Positions 6,510 to 14,314 of a stretch of 37,495 nucleotides of DNA are shown here, in pieces. Each line of letters starts with the position of its first letter. Position 1 is the stretch's first letter. This stretch comes from Desulfuromusa sp. (lineage in GTDB: Bacteria > Desulfobacterota > Desulfuromonadia > Desulfuromonadales > Geopsychrobacteraceae), in contig JAKIUD010000031.1 in the NCBI GenBank assembly GCA_021647765.1, positions 1-37,495 on the forward strand. The letters are read 5' to 3'. The notes below the pieces were generated by a model. That model was not told the origin of the DNA. It saw only the letters and a list, made by a program, of their open reading frames with translations, and did not search any database. Made by a program: the position numbers and the translations under genes.

Positions 6510-7781
6510 ATGGGACTTTCCAGCACACTTTACACCGGAATCAGTGGCCTACAGGCCAATGCCGAGGCAATGAGTGTTACCGGCAATAATATTTCCAATA
6601 GTAACACAGTTGGTTTTAAATCAAGCAGTACCCTTTTTTCAGATGTTTTATCTGCCAGTATTTCCAGTTCCAGTGGTGATTCTCAGGTCGGTCGCGGGAC
6701 GCAGATTTCGACTGTCAAGACCAGTTTCAGCCAGGGTTCTTTCCAAAGTACAGCCAGTTCTACCGATTTGGCAATCGAGGGCGATGGTTTCTTTATGGTC
6801 AGTGATCAGGCCTCGAGTGAAGTTCTCTACACGCGCAATGGTTCCTTTGATTTTGACTCAGATGGCTACTTGGTAAACGCAGATGGCTACCGGGTTCAGG
6901 GGAAATCGTTCAATATTGACGGTACGTTGGCTGGCGGGGATCCGACCGATATTCTGGTTGATATCAATAGTCAGATACCGGCTCATCAGACTGGTGAATT
7001 GACCTTGACGACCAATCTTGATGCAAGTTCTCCACTGGTTGGTCCATTTGATATCAGTGATCCAGTTGCGACTTCAAATTATTCAACGTCGACACAAGTC
7101 TATGATTCTCTTGGGAATACTCACTTGGCAACGACCTATTTTAACAAGACTGATTCCCAGACATGGGAATGGTATACCGCAGTCAATAGTTCTGAACTGG
7201 ATTCAAGTGTTGCCGGATCTGATGCTCTCACTGAAGTTGGCAGCGGTGATCTGACGTTTGACAGCTCGGGTAATCTTTTGACCGGTGGCAGTGGCAGTAC
7301 GACAGCCGATGCTATTGTCTGGAATAACGGATCTGATTCGACACAACAGATTGACATGATTTTCAATACGACCCAGTTTAGTAGTAGTTCGGTTGTTATT
7401 TCTCAAGAACAGGATGGCTATGCCGCAGGTGAGGTTGTGCAGGTCAGTATCGACAATCGAGGAACCGTCAGTGCCAGTTATTCCAATGGAGAAACGATTG
7501 ATGTGGCAATGTTAACACTTGCAACATTCAGTAACCCCGGGGGGTTAGTTAAAGAGGGGGGAAGCCTTTATTCTATGAGTGGGAAATCTGGGAACCCAAG
7601 TGTCGGTATTGCGGGTCCATCGCAGGGAAATATCTACACAAACAGCCTCGAGTTGTCCAATGTTGATCTCGCCCAGGAATTTGTTGATCTGATTACCATT
7701 CAGAATGGTTATTCAGCTTCATCTAAAGTTATTACCACAACGGATGAAATGCTTCAGGAGCTAATCAACCTCAAGCGTTAG
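6510..7781 (+). CDS. flgE: Flagellar hook protein FlgE
   Basis: The 423-residue subunit polymerises into the hook, the universal joint between basal body and filament. The N-terminal rod/hook motif is present (LYTGISGLQANAEAMSVTGN, then NISNSNTVGFK), as are the middle FlgE D2 domain (ATSNYSTSTQVYDSLGNTH) and the C-terminal axial helix (LSNVDLAQEFVDLITIQNGY, then SASSKVITTTDEMLQELI). An ACGGAGG site precedes the ATG. Length is normal for a hook protein without large variable insertions. Confidence 0.95.
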   Translation: MGLSSTLYTGISGLQANAEAMSVTGNNISNSNTVGFKSSSTLFSDVLSASISSSSGDSQVGRGTQISTVKTSFSQGSFQSTASSTDLAIEGDGFFMVSDQASSEVLYTRNGSFDFDSDGYLVNADGYRVQGKSFNIDGTLAGGDPTDILVDINSQIPAHQTGELTLTTNLDASSPLVGPFDISDPVATSNYSTSTQVYDSLGNTHLATTYFNKTDSQTWEWYTAVNSSELDSSVAGSDALTEVGSGDLTFDSSGNLLTGGSGSTTADAIVWNNGSDSTQQIDMIFNTTQFSSSSVVISQEQDGYAAGEVVQVSIDNRGTVSASYSNGETIDVAMLTLATFSNPGGLVKEGGSLYSMSGKSGNPSVGIAGPSQGNIYTNSLELSNVDLAQEFVDLITIQNGYSASSKVITTTDEMLQELINLKR

Positions 7782-7804
7782 TACCAAATGGATAGGGTGG
7801 AATT

Positions 7805-8158
7805 ATGGAACAGGAACTGTTGCAAAAATTGATGAGTCTGGATGAGTTGATTCAGCGGGAACGTTGCTACGCACGTGACCTGAAAGCGAAGGAACTGAAG
7901 GACCTCCAAGAGGAGAAAGGGTTGCTGCTTCAGGAGTTGCAGGCTCTATCTGTGGAGTGTTCTCCGGAGCTGAAACAGCTTGCCAGTCGCATTCGTGATG
8001 AGAATATTCGTAATGCCCAGTTGCTGCATACGACCCTCGGTTATCTGCGTGAAGCAATGCATTGCTGCTTCCGGCAGTTAACACCTGTTGCATATGGACA
8101 GCATGGAAATCCCTTACAAGCATCACCATCCGGCTTGTTGTTGACTGGAAAGGTCTGA
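7805..8158 (+). CDS. flgN: FlgN-like flagellar export chaperone
   Basis: The 117-residue, mostly helical protein lies directly before flgK and flgL, the two clients of FlgN, and has the length and heptad-like leucine spacing of that family (LMSLDELIQRERCYARDLKA). FlgN keeps FlgK and FlgL unfolded in the cytosol and delivers them to the type III export gate. Sequence conservation in this family is weak, so the call leans on position. The gene ends 2 bases before the flgK start. Confidence 0.8.
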   Translation: MEQELLQKLMSLDELIQRERCYARDLKAKELKDLQEEKGLLLQELQALSVECSPELKQLASRIRDENIRNAQLLHTTLGYLREAMHCCFRQLTPVAYGQHGNPLQASPSGLLLTGKV

Positions 8159-8160
8159 TC

Positions 8161-9558
8161 ATGAGTGGGTTGACATCAGCTTTGAATATTGGAACGACGG
8201 GTCTGAGTACCAACCAGAAGGGAATTGAGGTCACAGGTAATAATGTTTCTAACGTTAATACCCCGGGCTATTCGAAGCAAACTTTGGATCTGACATCTAC
8301 ACCGACCCTTCGCTTTAATGATCAGATGATCGGTCAGGGGGCCGTGGTCAATTCAATTACTCGTGAAGGTAATCAGTTTGTTACGAAACAGTTGATAGAT
8401 AAAACGGCTGACTACGGAGAAACAGACGCTAAAGATATTCCACTAGCTGAAATTGAGCGTATTGTTGGGATTGATGAGGCTGATTTATCGAGTGATATTG
8501 ATCAGTTTTTCGATTCATGGCAGGAACTCAGCACCGATCCTTCCGGGGGCGTCTATCGCCAAAAAGTCATGCAGGAAGGTAATGATCTTGCTAATAGCCT
8601 GCAAAGAATGGTCGGTGATTTACATGCTGTCCAGGAGGGGATCAATGATGATCTTGAGGGAACTGTCACCGATTTAAATCGGCAGTTAGGGGAAATTGCT
8701 GATCTTAATGTTCAGATTGTTTCAGCTGAAACAACAGGAATTTCTGCTAACGCTTTGCGTGATCAACGCGACCTGCTTCTTCAGGATGTCTCCAGTGTTG
8801 CTGGTATTAATTATTTTGAAGAATCCAATGGAATGGTTTCGGTTCAGCTATCGAGCGGTCTGCCTCTTGTAACTGCTAATACTGCAAGTAATATCTCTAC
8901 ACAATGGGTTTCCGGTTCACTGGAATTAAGTCTAAACAGTGGTGCTTCAACGACAACACTTTCCGGGCAAGATTTTGACGGAGAGATTCGTGGAATGCTT
9001 GATTTGCGCGATGATTACGTTCCTTCGGTCATTGATGATCTCGACAAACTAGCCTACGAATTGGCAACCTCAGTCAATGCTGTTCAGAATAGTGGTGTTG
9101 ATCTAGATGGTAATCCGGGTATCGATTTCTTTAGTTTTGGCAATAGTGGTTCCGATCCTTGGAGTGGGGCTGCTGCAACGCTGGAAATGGTTTTAACTGA
9201 TACGTCTCAGGTCGCAACTGGAACAATTGCTGCCCCGGGGAATCAACCGGGAGACAATAGTAACTGTCTGACAATGGTTGAGTTACAGAATCAGCCTCTT
9301 ATTAATGGAACCAGTAGTTTTGGTGAGTTCTATGCGCAAATTGCTGCCGGAGTTGGCCTTGAAGTGAGCCAGAATTCTCTTAGTTTGGATAGTGCCGAAG
9401 ATGCCTTGGTTCAAATGCAGAATATGCGAGACACAACAGCTGGTGTTTCCATTGATGAGGAGATGCTGTTGCTGACTCAGTATCAGACTGGTTACGAGGC
9501 TGCCGCTAAATATCTGACAACTGTTGACGAGATGCTCGATACTCTGATGAGAATGTAA
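8161..9558 (+). CDS. flgK: Flagellar hook-filament junction protein FlgK (HAP1)
   Basis: The 465-residue protein forms the first junction ring between hook and filament. It has the axial N-terminus SALNIGTTGLSTNQKGIEVT followed by GNNVSNVNTPGYSKQ, the FlgK pattern LSSDIDQFFDSWQELSTDPS, and the C-terminal axial segment LLTQYQTGYEAAAKYLTTVD. The ATG at 8161 gives the correct N-terminus; the reading frame is open further upstream inside flgN, but that stretch has no FlgK character. flgL follows after 10 bases. Confidence 0.95.
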   Translation: MSGLTSALNIGTTGLSTNQKGIEVTGNNVSNVNTPGYSKQTLDLTSTPTLRFNDQMIGQGAVVNSITREGNQFVTKQLIDKTADYGETDAKDIPLAEIERIVGIDEADLSSDIDQFFDSWQELSTDPSGGVYRQKVMQEGNDLANSLQRMVGDLHAVQEGINDDLEGTVTDLNRQLGEIADLNVQIVSAETTGISANALRDQRDLLLQDVSSVAGINYFEESNGMVSVQLSSGLPLVTANTASNISTQWVSGSLELSLNSGASTTTLSGQDFDGEIRGMLDLRDDYVPSVIDDLDKLAYELATSVNAVQNSGVDLDGNPGIDFFSFGNSGSDPWSGAAATLEMVLTDTSQVATGTIAAPGNQPGDNSNCLTMVELQNQPLINGTSSFGEFYAQIAAGVGLEVSQNSLSLDSAEDALVQMQNMRDTTAGVSIDEEMLLLTQYQTGYEAAAKYLTTVDEMLDTLMRM

Positions 9559-9568
9559 GGAGAAACAA

Positions 9569-10444
9569 ATGAAAGTAACCCAGATGTCTACCTATAGAAG
9601 TATTCAATTTAATCTGGATCGAACCAGTGATGATTTAAACCAACTTTATCTACAGGCGTCAAATGGTAAGAACCTTCAGCGCCCTTCCGATGATCCGGCT
9701 TCGATTGGCCCAATCCTTAGTTCAAGAACCCAGATCGTTACATCAGATCGTTATATGGATACAATTGCCGGAACCCAGGATGGATTGAATGTTTTAGATG
9801 GTTATCTTGATGCGACAGAGAACCTTTTCGTCAGAGCCAAAGAGATTACGGTTTATGGTATCAACGGTGCCCTGTCTCCTGAGGACTCACAGGCTTTAGC
9901 CGATGAGGTTGCTCAATTGAAAACAGAGCTTTTTGATATCGCTAATGCCAATGTTGATGGCAAATATATTTTTTCTGGCTACGCAGAAAACACTCCACCA
10001 TTCAGTGGTGATCCAGTCGTCTACCAGGGGACTAGTGACCATAAGTTAGTTGAAATCAGTGCCGGACAAACTGTTCAGACAAATCTGAGTGGTGATGAGT
10101 TATTTATGAGTCCGATTAATTTATTTCAGACATTAGCTGATTTGGAAACGGCTCTTAATGCTAATGATACTAATGCGTTGAATAACAGTTTAACCAGCAT
10201 TGAAAATGCTTCCGAGCAAGTTCGTAGCCAGAGAAGTCAGATGGGAAACATCAATGCTCATCTTGATGATGTCAACACGATGACTGCAGAGTTTAAATTG
10301 CAGATGCAGGAAAAACTTTCCCGATATGAGGATGCCGATCTGGCCAAAGTTTTATCAGATATGACTCAAACTGAGCAGGCTTATGAGGCTGCTTTATCTG
10401 TTAGTGCCAGATTGTCAAAGCTCTCAATTTTAGACTACTTATAA
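9569..10444 (+). CDS. flgL: Flagellar hook-filament junction protein FlgL (HAP3)
   Basis: The 291-residue second junction protein is related to flagellin. N-terminal KVTQMSTYRSIQFNLDRTSD and NGKNLQRPSDDPASIGPILS match the flagellin/FlgL N domain. The C-terminal DLAKVLSDMTQTEQAYEAAL matches the C domain, and a FlgL-type DGKYIFSGYAENTPPF segment lies in the middle. AAGGAG precedes the ATG. It is the last flagellar gene here; csrA and fliW, often next in related genomes, are absent and are replaced by gene debris. Confidence 0.95.
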   Translation: MKVTQMSTYRSIQFNLDRTSDDLNQLYLQASNGKNLQRPSDDPASIGPILSSRTQIVTSDRYMDTIAGTQDGLNVLDGYLDATENLFVRAKEITVYGINGALSPEDSQALADEVAQLKTELFDIANANVDGKYIFSGYAENTPPFSGDPVVYQGTSDHKLVEISAGQTVQTNLSGDELFMSPINLFQTLADLETALNANDTNALNNSLTSIENASEQVRSQRSQMGNINAHLDDVNTMTAEFKLQMQEKLSRYEDADLAKVLSDMTQTEQAYEAALSVSARLSKLSILDYL

Positions 10445-10481
10445 CGTAGTTAGAACTGTTTAGTATGTACCTGATTACAGA

Positions 10482-10518
10482 TAATCATACCTTTCAGGGA
10501 TGATTACTTCCTTTTCGC
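10482..10518 (+). terminator. Possible terminator of the flagellar operon
   Basis: TAATCAT (10482-10488) pairs with ATGATTA (10500-10506) across an 11-base loop, followed by CTTCCTTTT. The stem is AT-rich and weak, but the position 38 bases after the flgL stop fits. Confidence 0.4.
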
Positions 10519-10785
10519 CGTAATCAACTCAACTTGCTTAACCACATCAGACCAGAGAATTCCCAGTTGTTCATGTGCCCAGTATTCTGTGTGGGAAAGG
10601 GCTGTTGCGGAGGGAAAAACCCACCAGCTCTTGAAAGGTTTGCTGAAATAATCGGTGGGAGCCGGGGTTGGTTCAAGCCCGGCCTGCTGGAAAAGTATCA
10701 GTGCTCTGGGCATGTGGAGGGCAGTTGTTACCAGCACCAGTGATGAGTTAGTGAACTTACTGGTGATCGGTTGAATTGTAACTGA
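10504..10785 (-). pseudogene. DUF218/YdcF-like protein, C-terminal remnant (copy 2)
   Basis: The minus-strand frame reads LVLVTTALHMPRALILFQQA, GLEPTPAPTDYFSKPFKSWW and HEQLGILWSDVVKQVELITA, then stops at 10504. This is the last 80 or so residues of the DUF218 envelope-protein fold, with HMPRA and PAPTD intact and a natural C-terminus, so it is better preserved than copy 1. The N-terminal half, including the conserved acidic/glycine motifs, is missing: upstream the sequence turns into low-complexity DNA (GCGAAGAAGC-like) and then a RAYT 3' end at 10837. No start signal is visible, so it is treated as a remnant. Confidence 0.65.
10525..10713. repeat. Long direct repeat, copy 2 (DUF218 tail)
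   Basis: This is the counterpart of 591-780, in the same orientation. It is the better-preserved version of the shared segment, so comparison of the two shows which parts of copy 1 were altered. Confidence 0.85.
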
Positions 10786-10836
10786 TTGATGCCAACTTCC
10801 AAGGACTGCGATAAGCGTAAGAAGCGAAGAAGCGGG

Positions 10837-10867
10837 ACGCTCCTAAATAACTAAGCTTAAATTATTA
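10837..10867 (-). repeat. RAYT 3' end, copy B
   Basis: On the minus strand this reads codons for NNLSLVI, a TAG stop and GGAGCGTCCC. It matches the end of the RAYT remnant at 167-197 and is followed by a GC-rich block typical of REP-type sequences next to RAYT genes. No further RAYT coding sequence exists upstream of it (10868-10915). Confidence 0.55.
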
Positions 10868-10915
10868 AAGTTTTCGAAATCGATTAAGCGGGTATTGGAG
10901 CGATCGAAAAAAAAT

Positions 10916-12031
10916 TCAAACAATTCTGACCGGCGCAAACCCTCCACCTTCTGTCCTCAAATTGGTTACCTGCCCTTGATATAACCTGGCTCCTACTCCA
11001 AGCAGATGGTCGCGATAAACAAACAGGCGCAAATCTACCTTAAACTTTTGACCACTCTCAGATGTTTCAATTGACGGGACGACAACATCCTGAACGAGAG
11101 TTGTTTGCGGATCCAGATCAGCAAAACGTTTTTTTGTGATTCCTTTTCCCATCAGCACACCACGACTAGCAAATCTGGTGACAGGCTTGAAAATTAGCTT
11201 TTTACGTCGAGACCAGATATCATCCCTATTCTGCGTGGACAACAAAAAACTGGGCGGAACCATTTCCAGCAACAACTGCCTATCCGATGCGGACAATTCC
11301 AGACCTTCCAAAGCTGCCGCGTCAGACCAGAGCACCATTCTCCGCTTATCTGCCAACAATCCATAAGCAAAAGGGTTGGGAGAAAGACAAGCTAAACCGG
11401 CAAGATAAGCCGATTTAAGTTCCGCCATCAGGGGAGTTTCAAGATAAAAATCGCAGTGTCGATTGTAGATTAGATCAATCTTCTTATCATGCAAATAGAC
11501 TCCTCCAGAACGGATCTGAAGCTGTTCAGGGGAAGCAGTCTGAGCATCAATATCGTGCTGACACAACCAGTCACAACAACCAACCATCTCTGTAAGAAGG
11601 GGTTGATGTTCCAGATCTTCATCAATCACAGTAACTCTTTTTAATGGTTGATCTCCACCGGAGAAATCTCGCCATTCCTGAAGATAACTTTGCAATAAGC
11701 GCTGCTGAAAACGATTTGATAGATGGGCAGGAGACACCTTGCCAGCTAATTGTTCACTTAACCAAGCGATATAACCACCACCCGCATTGGTATTCACCTC
11801 AATCAGTCGTGAGCCATTGGCAGTCAAATGAAAATCATACCCCATCATCAATGCAGCATGACCAGGATCAAACCGGGCAACCTCTGGCAATTCAGGAAAA
11901 ACTTGGCGACGGTAGATATCTGACTGACTCAACCGAAATAATAGACGTACCAGCCGCAACATTTGGCGTAAATCCTGGTGTGGCAAATATGCCGGTACTC
12001 GACTGATCGGAAGACCTTTACTATCAGACAT
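10916..12031 (-). CDS. Circularly permuted ATP-grasp ligase-like protein (glutathionylspermidine-synthase-like fold)
   Basis: The 371-residue protein has ATP-grasp motifs in permuted order. The metal/phosphate-binding strand YDFHLTANGSRLIEVNTNAG is near residue 65-85. A middle pre-ATP-grasp-like part follows (KIDLIYNRHCDFY, then LLADKRRMVLWSD). The nucleotide-binding KLIFKPVTRFASRGVLMGKG comes late (about 285-305), before a C-terminal part with RLFVYRDHLLGVGARLYQGQ. This order matches glutathionylspermidine synthase and related permuted ATP-grasp enzymes, which join a carboxylate to an amine using ATP. Substrate is unknown, and no amidase domain is attached. It lies one base downstream of the LOG-family gene on the same strand and is probably cotranscribed. 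The function is inferred from motif order only. Confidence 0.6.
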   Translation of the reverse strand: MSDSKGLPISRVPAYLPHQDLRQMLRLVRLLFRLSQSDIYRRQVFPELPEVARFDPGHAALMMGYDFHLTANGSRLIEVNTNAGGGYIAWLSEQLAGKVSPAHLSNRFQQRLLQSYLQEWRDFSGGDQPLKRVTVIDEDLEHQPLLTEMVGCCDWLCQHDIDAQTASPEQLQIRSGGVYLHDKKIDLIYNRHCDFYLETPLMAELKSAYLAGLACLSPNPFAYGLLADKRRMVLWSDAAALEGLELSASDRQLLLEMVPPSFLLSTQNRDDIWSRRKKLIFKPVTRFASRGVLMGKGITKKRFADLDPQTTLVQDVVVPSIETSESGQKFKVDLRLFVYRDHLLGVGARLYQGQVTNLRTEGGGFAPVRIV

Positions 12032-12032
12032 C

Positions 12033-13058
12033 TTAAAAAGAATTTATGCGGCGGATAAAAGACTTAAGCAACCCGTAACTGCGCCGATTAAAGTCAACCA
12101 CCAAGCGTGGGAGATGTTTCAGATCGGGTTGGTCATTTTCCTCCGGTAAAGGGGAGCTCAAGCTTATTTTTCCACCTGGAATCAGAATTTTACCAAACTC
12201 TCTGGTTAAAATTTGCAGATGATCAGAATCAAGAGCCTTATTCAAGCGGATAATCATCTTGTTTCTAACAAAACGTATCGAATGATAGTTGCGGTAAAAT
12301 TCATCAATCACCTGAACCGCTTCTACCGGATCTTTGGTAATGGTAAACAGGGAAAAATCTTCACCGGAAATCAACCCCCGCTTCAATAAACTGTCACGAA
12401 TAAATTCAAGCCAGTCTTCCCAATATCCATCATTATCATCAATCATGACCAACGGAATGGGTGGATTTTTACCGGTTTGGATCAGAGTTATTATTTCCAT
12501 TGTTTCATCCAGAGTGCCAAACCCTCCTGGAAACATTACAACCGCATCGGCTTCTTTAAGGAAAGCCACCTTACGATTGAAAAAATATTTATAGGTGATA
12601 ACTTTTTCATCCTGATCCATCACCGGGTTTGTATCTTGCTCAAATGGAAGGCGGATGTTGACAGCAAACGAATTCTCAACCCCTGCTCCTTCATTTCCTG
12701 CCCGCATAATTCCCGGACCACCTCCCGTAATCACCATATAATTTTTCTCGGCAAGCATCCGGGAGAATTCAACACATTTTTTATAGATTGGTGCATCGGC
12801 TGGAGTCCTGGCACTGCCAAACACGGTCACTTTCTTGCGATCCCGATAAGGAGCAAAAACCTTATTTGTGTAGCGCATTTCTTTCAGAGTGGTGCGTATC
12901 AGTTTCTGATCTGCCAGGTAATCATTTTCCTGCCCTGATTTCAAGGCTCCCAAGATCATTTCGCGAATCATCTCTGGATGATAAACACCAACTTCATTGA
13001 TCAGCCGATCAATCAGCTGATCAATCTCACCATTGCAGCGGTCAAAACTTAATAACAT
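12033..13058 (-). CDS. LOG-family (TIGR00730-like) Rossmann-fold protein with extensions
   Basis: The 341-residue protein contains the lysine-decarboxylase-like/LOG core: TVFGSARTP, the nucleotide motif MVITGGGPGIMRAGNEGA and the catalytic signature MFPGGFGTLDE. Characterised LOG enzymes release a base from nucleoside 5'-monophosphates (cytokinin activation in plants and some bacteria). In most bacteria the substrate is unknown. The core is about 190 residues; here there are about 80 extra at each end, including a C-terminal domain after the core (VRNKMIIRLNKALDSDHLQI). AAGGAG lies 7 bases before the ATG. The gene starts just after the rnpB terminator and precedes the ATP-grasp gene by 1 base. 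Confidence 0.85.
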   Translation of the reverse strand: MLLSFDRCNGEIDQLIDRLINEVGVYHPEMIREMILGALKSGQENDYLADQKLIRTTLKEMRYTNKVFAPYRDRKKVTVFGSARTPADAPIYKKCVEFSRMLAEKNYMVITGGGPGIMRAGNEGAGVENSFAVNIRLPFEQDTNPVMDQDEKVITYKYFFNRKVAFLKEADAVVMFPGGFGTLDETMEIITLIQTGKNPPIPLVMIDDNDGYWEDWLEFIRDSLLKRGLISGEDFSLFTITKDPVEAVQVIDEFYRNYHSIRFVRNKMIIRLNKALDSDHLQILTREFGKILIPGGKISLSSPLPEENDQPDLKHLPRLVVDFNRRSYGLLKSFIRRINSF

Positions 13059-13103
13059 TCCAGACTCCTTCTGCTGTTTTCTGTTAAATCAATTGCTTTT
13101 CCA

Positions 13104-13139
13104 GAAAAAAGCGACAGTACGATAATATCATACTGTCGC
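13104..13139 (-). terminator. Rho-independent terminator of rnpB
   Basis: GCGACAGTA (13111-13119) and TACTGTCGC (13131-13139) form a perfect 9-bp stem. On the minus strand a run of six T (complement of 13105-13110) follows. It lies immediately downstream of the RNase P RNA and upstream of the LOG-family gene. Confidence 0.85.
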
Positions 13140-13144
13140 AAATA

Positions 13145-13545
13145 AAGTGGCCAAAGAAGTCCGTAAGCCGGGTTCTGTTCCCCACTATGGTTACCCACAG
13201 CAGGGTGATGATCATTCATCTAGGGCTGTCGTTGCCAACAGTCTCAAGCAGCCAGACCCAGGAACTTCGGACGGACAGTCCTCAAACGTTCCTCTATTCG
13301 ACCTTGCTCCGGATGGGGTTTACCGAGCTTCCGACGTCACCGCCAGAACTGGTGAGCTCTTACCTCACCCTTTCACCCTTACCCTCCTACGCCAAGTTGG
13401 CGTAGGAGGGCGGTTTCCTCTCTGTGGCACTTTCCCTGGGGTTACCCCCGGTTCCCGTTAGGAACCATCCTGTCCTGTGGAGCCCGGACTTTCCTCCCCC
13501 CAAAATACAAATGGGCGGCGATCATCTGTCCTTCTTTGACCAGCT
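13145..13545 (-). ncRNA. rnpB: RNase P RNA (bacterial type A)
   Basis: This is the catalytic RNA that trims tRNA 5' leaders. On the minus strand the 5' part contains the universal AGGAAAGTCCGGGCTCC (near 13480-13497), and the 3' part contains ACAGAACCCGGCTTACGG (near 13158-13177); both are diagnostic for bacterial RNase P RNA. The two ends pair to form helix P1: TGGTCAAAGAAG (complement of 13531-13542) with CTTCTTTGGCCA (complement of 13148-13159), 12 positions including one G-U. An internal long hairpin at about 13381-13409 looks like a P12-type arm. Ends are set from P1 and may be off by several bases. An open frame on the plus strand here (from 13147) is incidental. Confidence 0.95.
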
Positions 13546-13569
13546 ATCTTTTACTTTCAACCTTGAAGA

Positions 13570-14280
13570 TTAAACGTCAATTTCAACGTATAAAATCCGG
13601 TTACAATGGGGACAGGTTTGTATTTTTTCAACTTTTAACAGCTGATTATACTGTTGTGGTGGAAGTTGCATATTACAGCCAAGGCAAGCACCATTTCTGG
13701 CCAGAGCCAGAGCCAGACCACCACGCCGCTGGAATAGAGTATGGTACTTGCGCAACAGACTTACGGGAAGCTCTGCAGCAACCGATTCCCGTGTTTTGGT
13801 TCGTTTCAGTAACAGCTTTTCAGACTCCTCCAGAAGTTGCAACAGTTCAGCACCGCGTGCTTCTGATTTTTCCTGGATATCGGCTAGCTCGCTCTCTTTT
13901 TCCTGAATATCATTCTCAAGAGCAGTCACTTCCTGCTGTTTTGCCTGCTTTTGTTCTTCGATTTCCTTGTTCGCTTTTTTGGCGACATCAATCTCTTTCA
14001 GAACAGCAACATACTCTTTCTGGGTTTGGATCTCGGGTAAGCGACCTTCGACACGGGTCACATTATCCCGTTCTTTCAGTAAACCTTGTTGCAGCTCCGC
14101 CTCTGCTTGCTGCAACAGAGCCACCTCATCGTTCAGTTGATCAAGCATTTCCTGAACTCTGGTCGTATCAGCCGAAAAAGCATCTAACTCAGCACGATAA
14201 CCATGACGGGTTGCCTCGATAGAGCTGATTTCCTGGTCAATTTCCTGAAGATCTTTCAGCAGGTTCATTTGATTTTGCAC
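13570..14280 (-). CDS. Coiled-coil protein with C-terminal C4 zinc ribbon (DUF164 family)
   Basis: Most of this protein of about 236 residues is a long helical coiled coil rich in Glu, Gln, Lys and Leu. The C-terminus is a C4 zinc ribbon with two CxxC pairs (GACLGCNMQL and QTCPHCNRIL). The family is widespread; proposed roles are in RNA or chaperone-like functions, and none is settled. GTG at 14280 was chosen because GGAGG (complement of 14289-14293) lies 8 bases upstream; the frame is open further upstream and an ATG at 14301 is possible but lacks a ribosome binding site. The gene lies between the Nif3-like gene and rnpB, a common order in Desulfuromonadales. Confidence 0.85.
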   Translation of the reverse strand: MQNQMNLLKDLQEIDQEISSIEATRHGYRAELDAFSADTTRVQEMLDQLNDEVALLQQAEAELQQGLLKERDNVTRVEGRLPEIQTQKEYVAVLKEIDVAKKANKEIEEQKQAKQQEVTALENDIQEKESELADIQEKSEARGAELLQLLEESEKLLLKRTKTRESVAAELPVSLLRKYHTLFQRRGGLALALARNGACLGCNMQLPPQQYNQLLKVEKIQTCPHCNRILYVEIDV

Positions 14281-14314
14281 GTTAATAACCTCCACTTTCA
14301 TCCATGTTGTGCAG

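Noticed and set aside
8062..8160. Upstream extension of flgK
   Set aside because: The extension lies in another frame of flgN and has no axial-protein character; the ATG at 8161 gives the standard FlgK N-terminus.
13147..13461. Open frame of 104 codons on the plus strand
   Set aside because: It lies entirely within the RNase P RNA gene on the other strand, whose conserved ends and P1 pairing are clear.
13536..14222. Plus-strand frame of 228 codons
   Set aside because: It overlaps the rnpB 5' end and the zinc-ribbon gene on the opposite strand and shows no recognisable domain.
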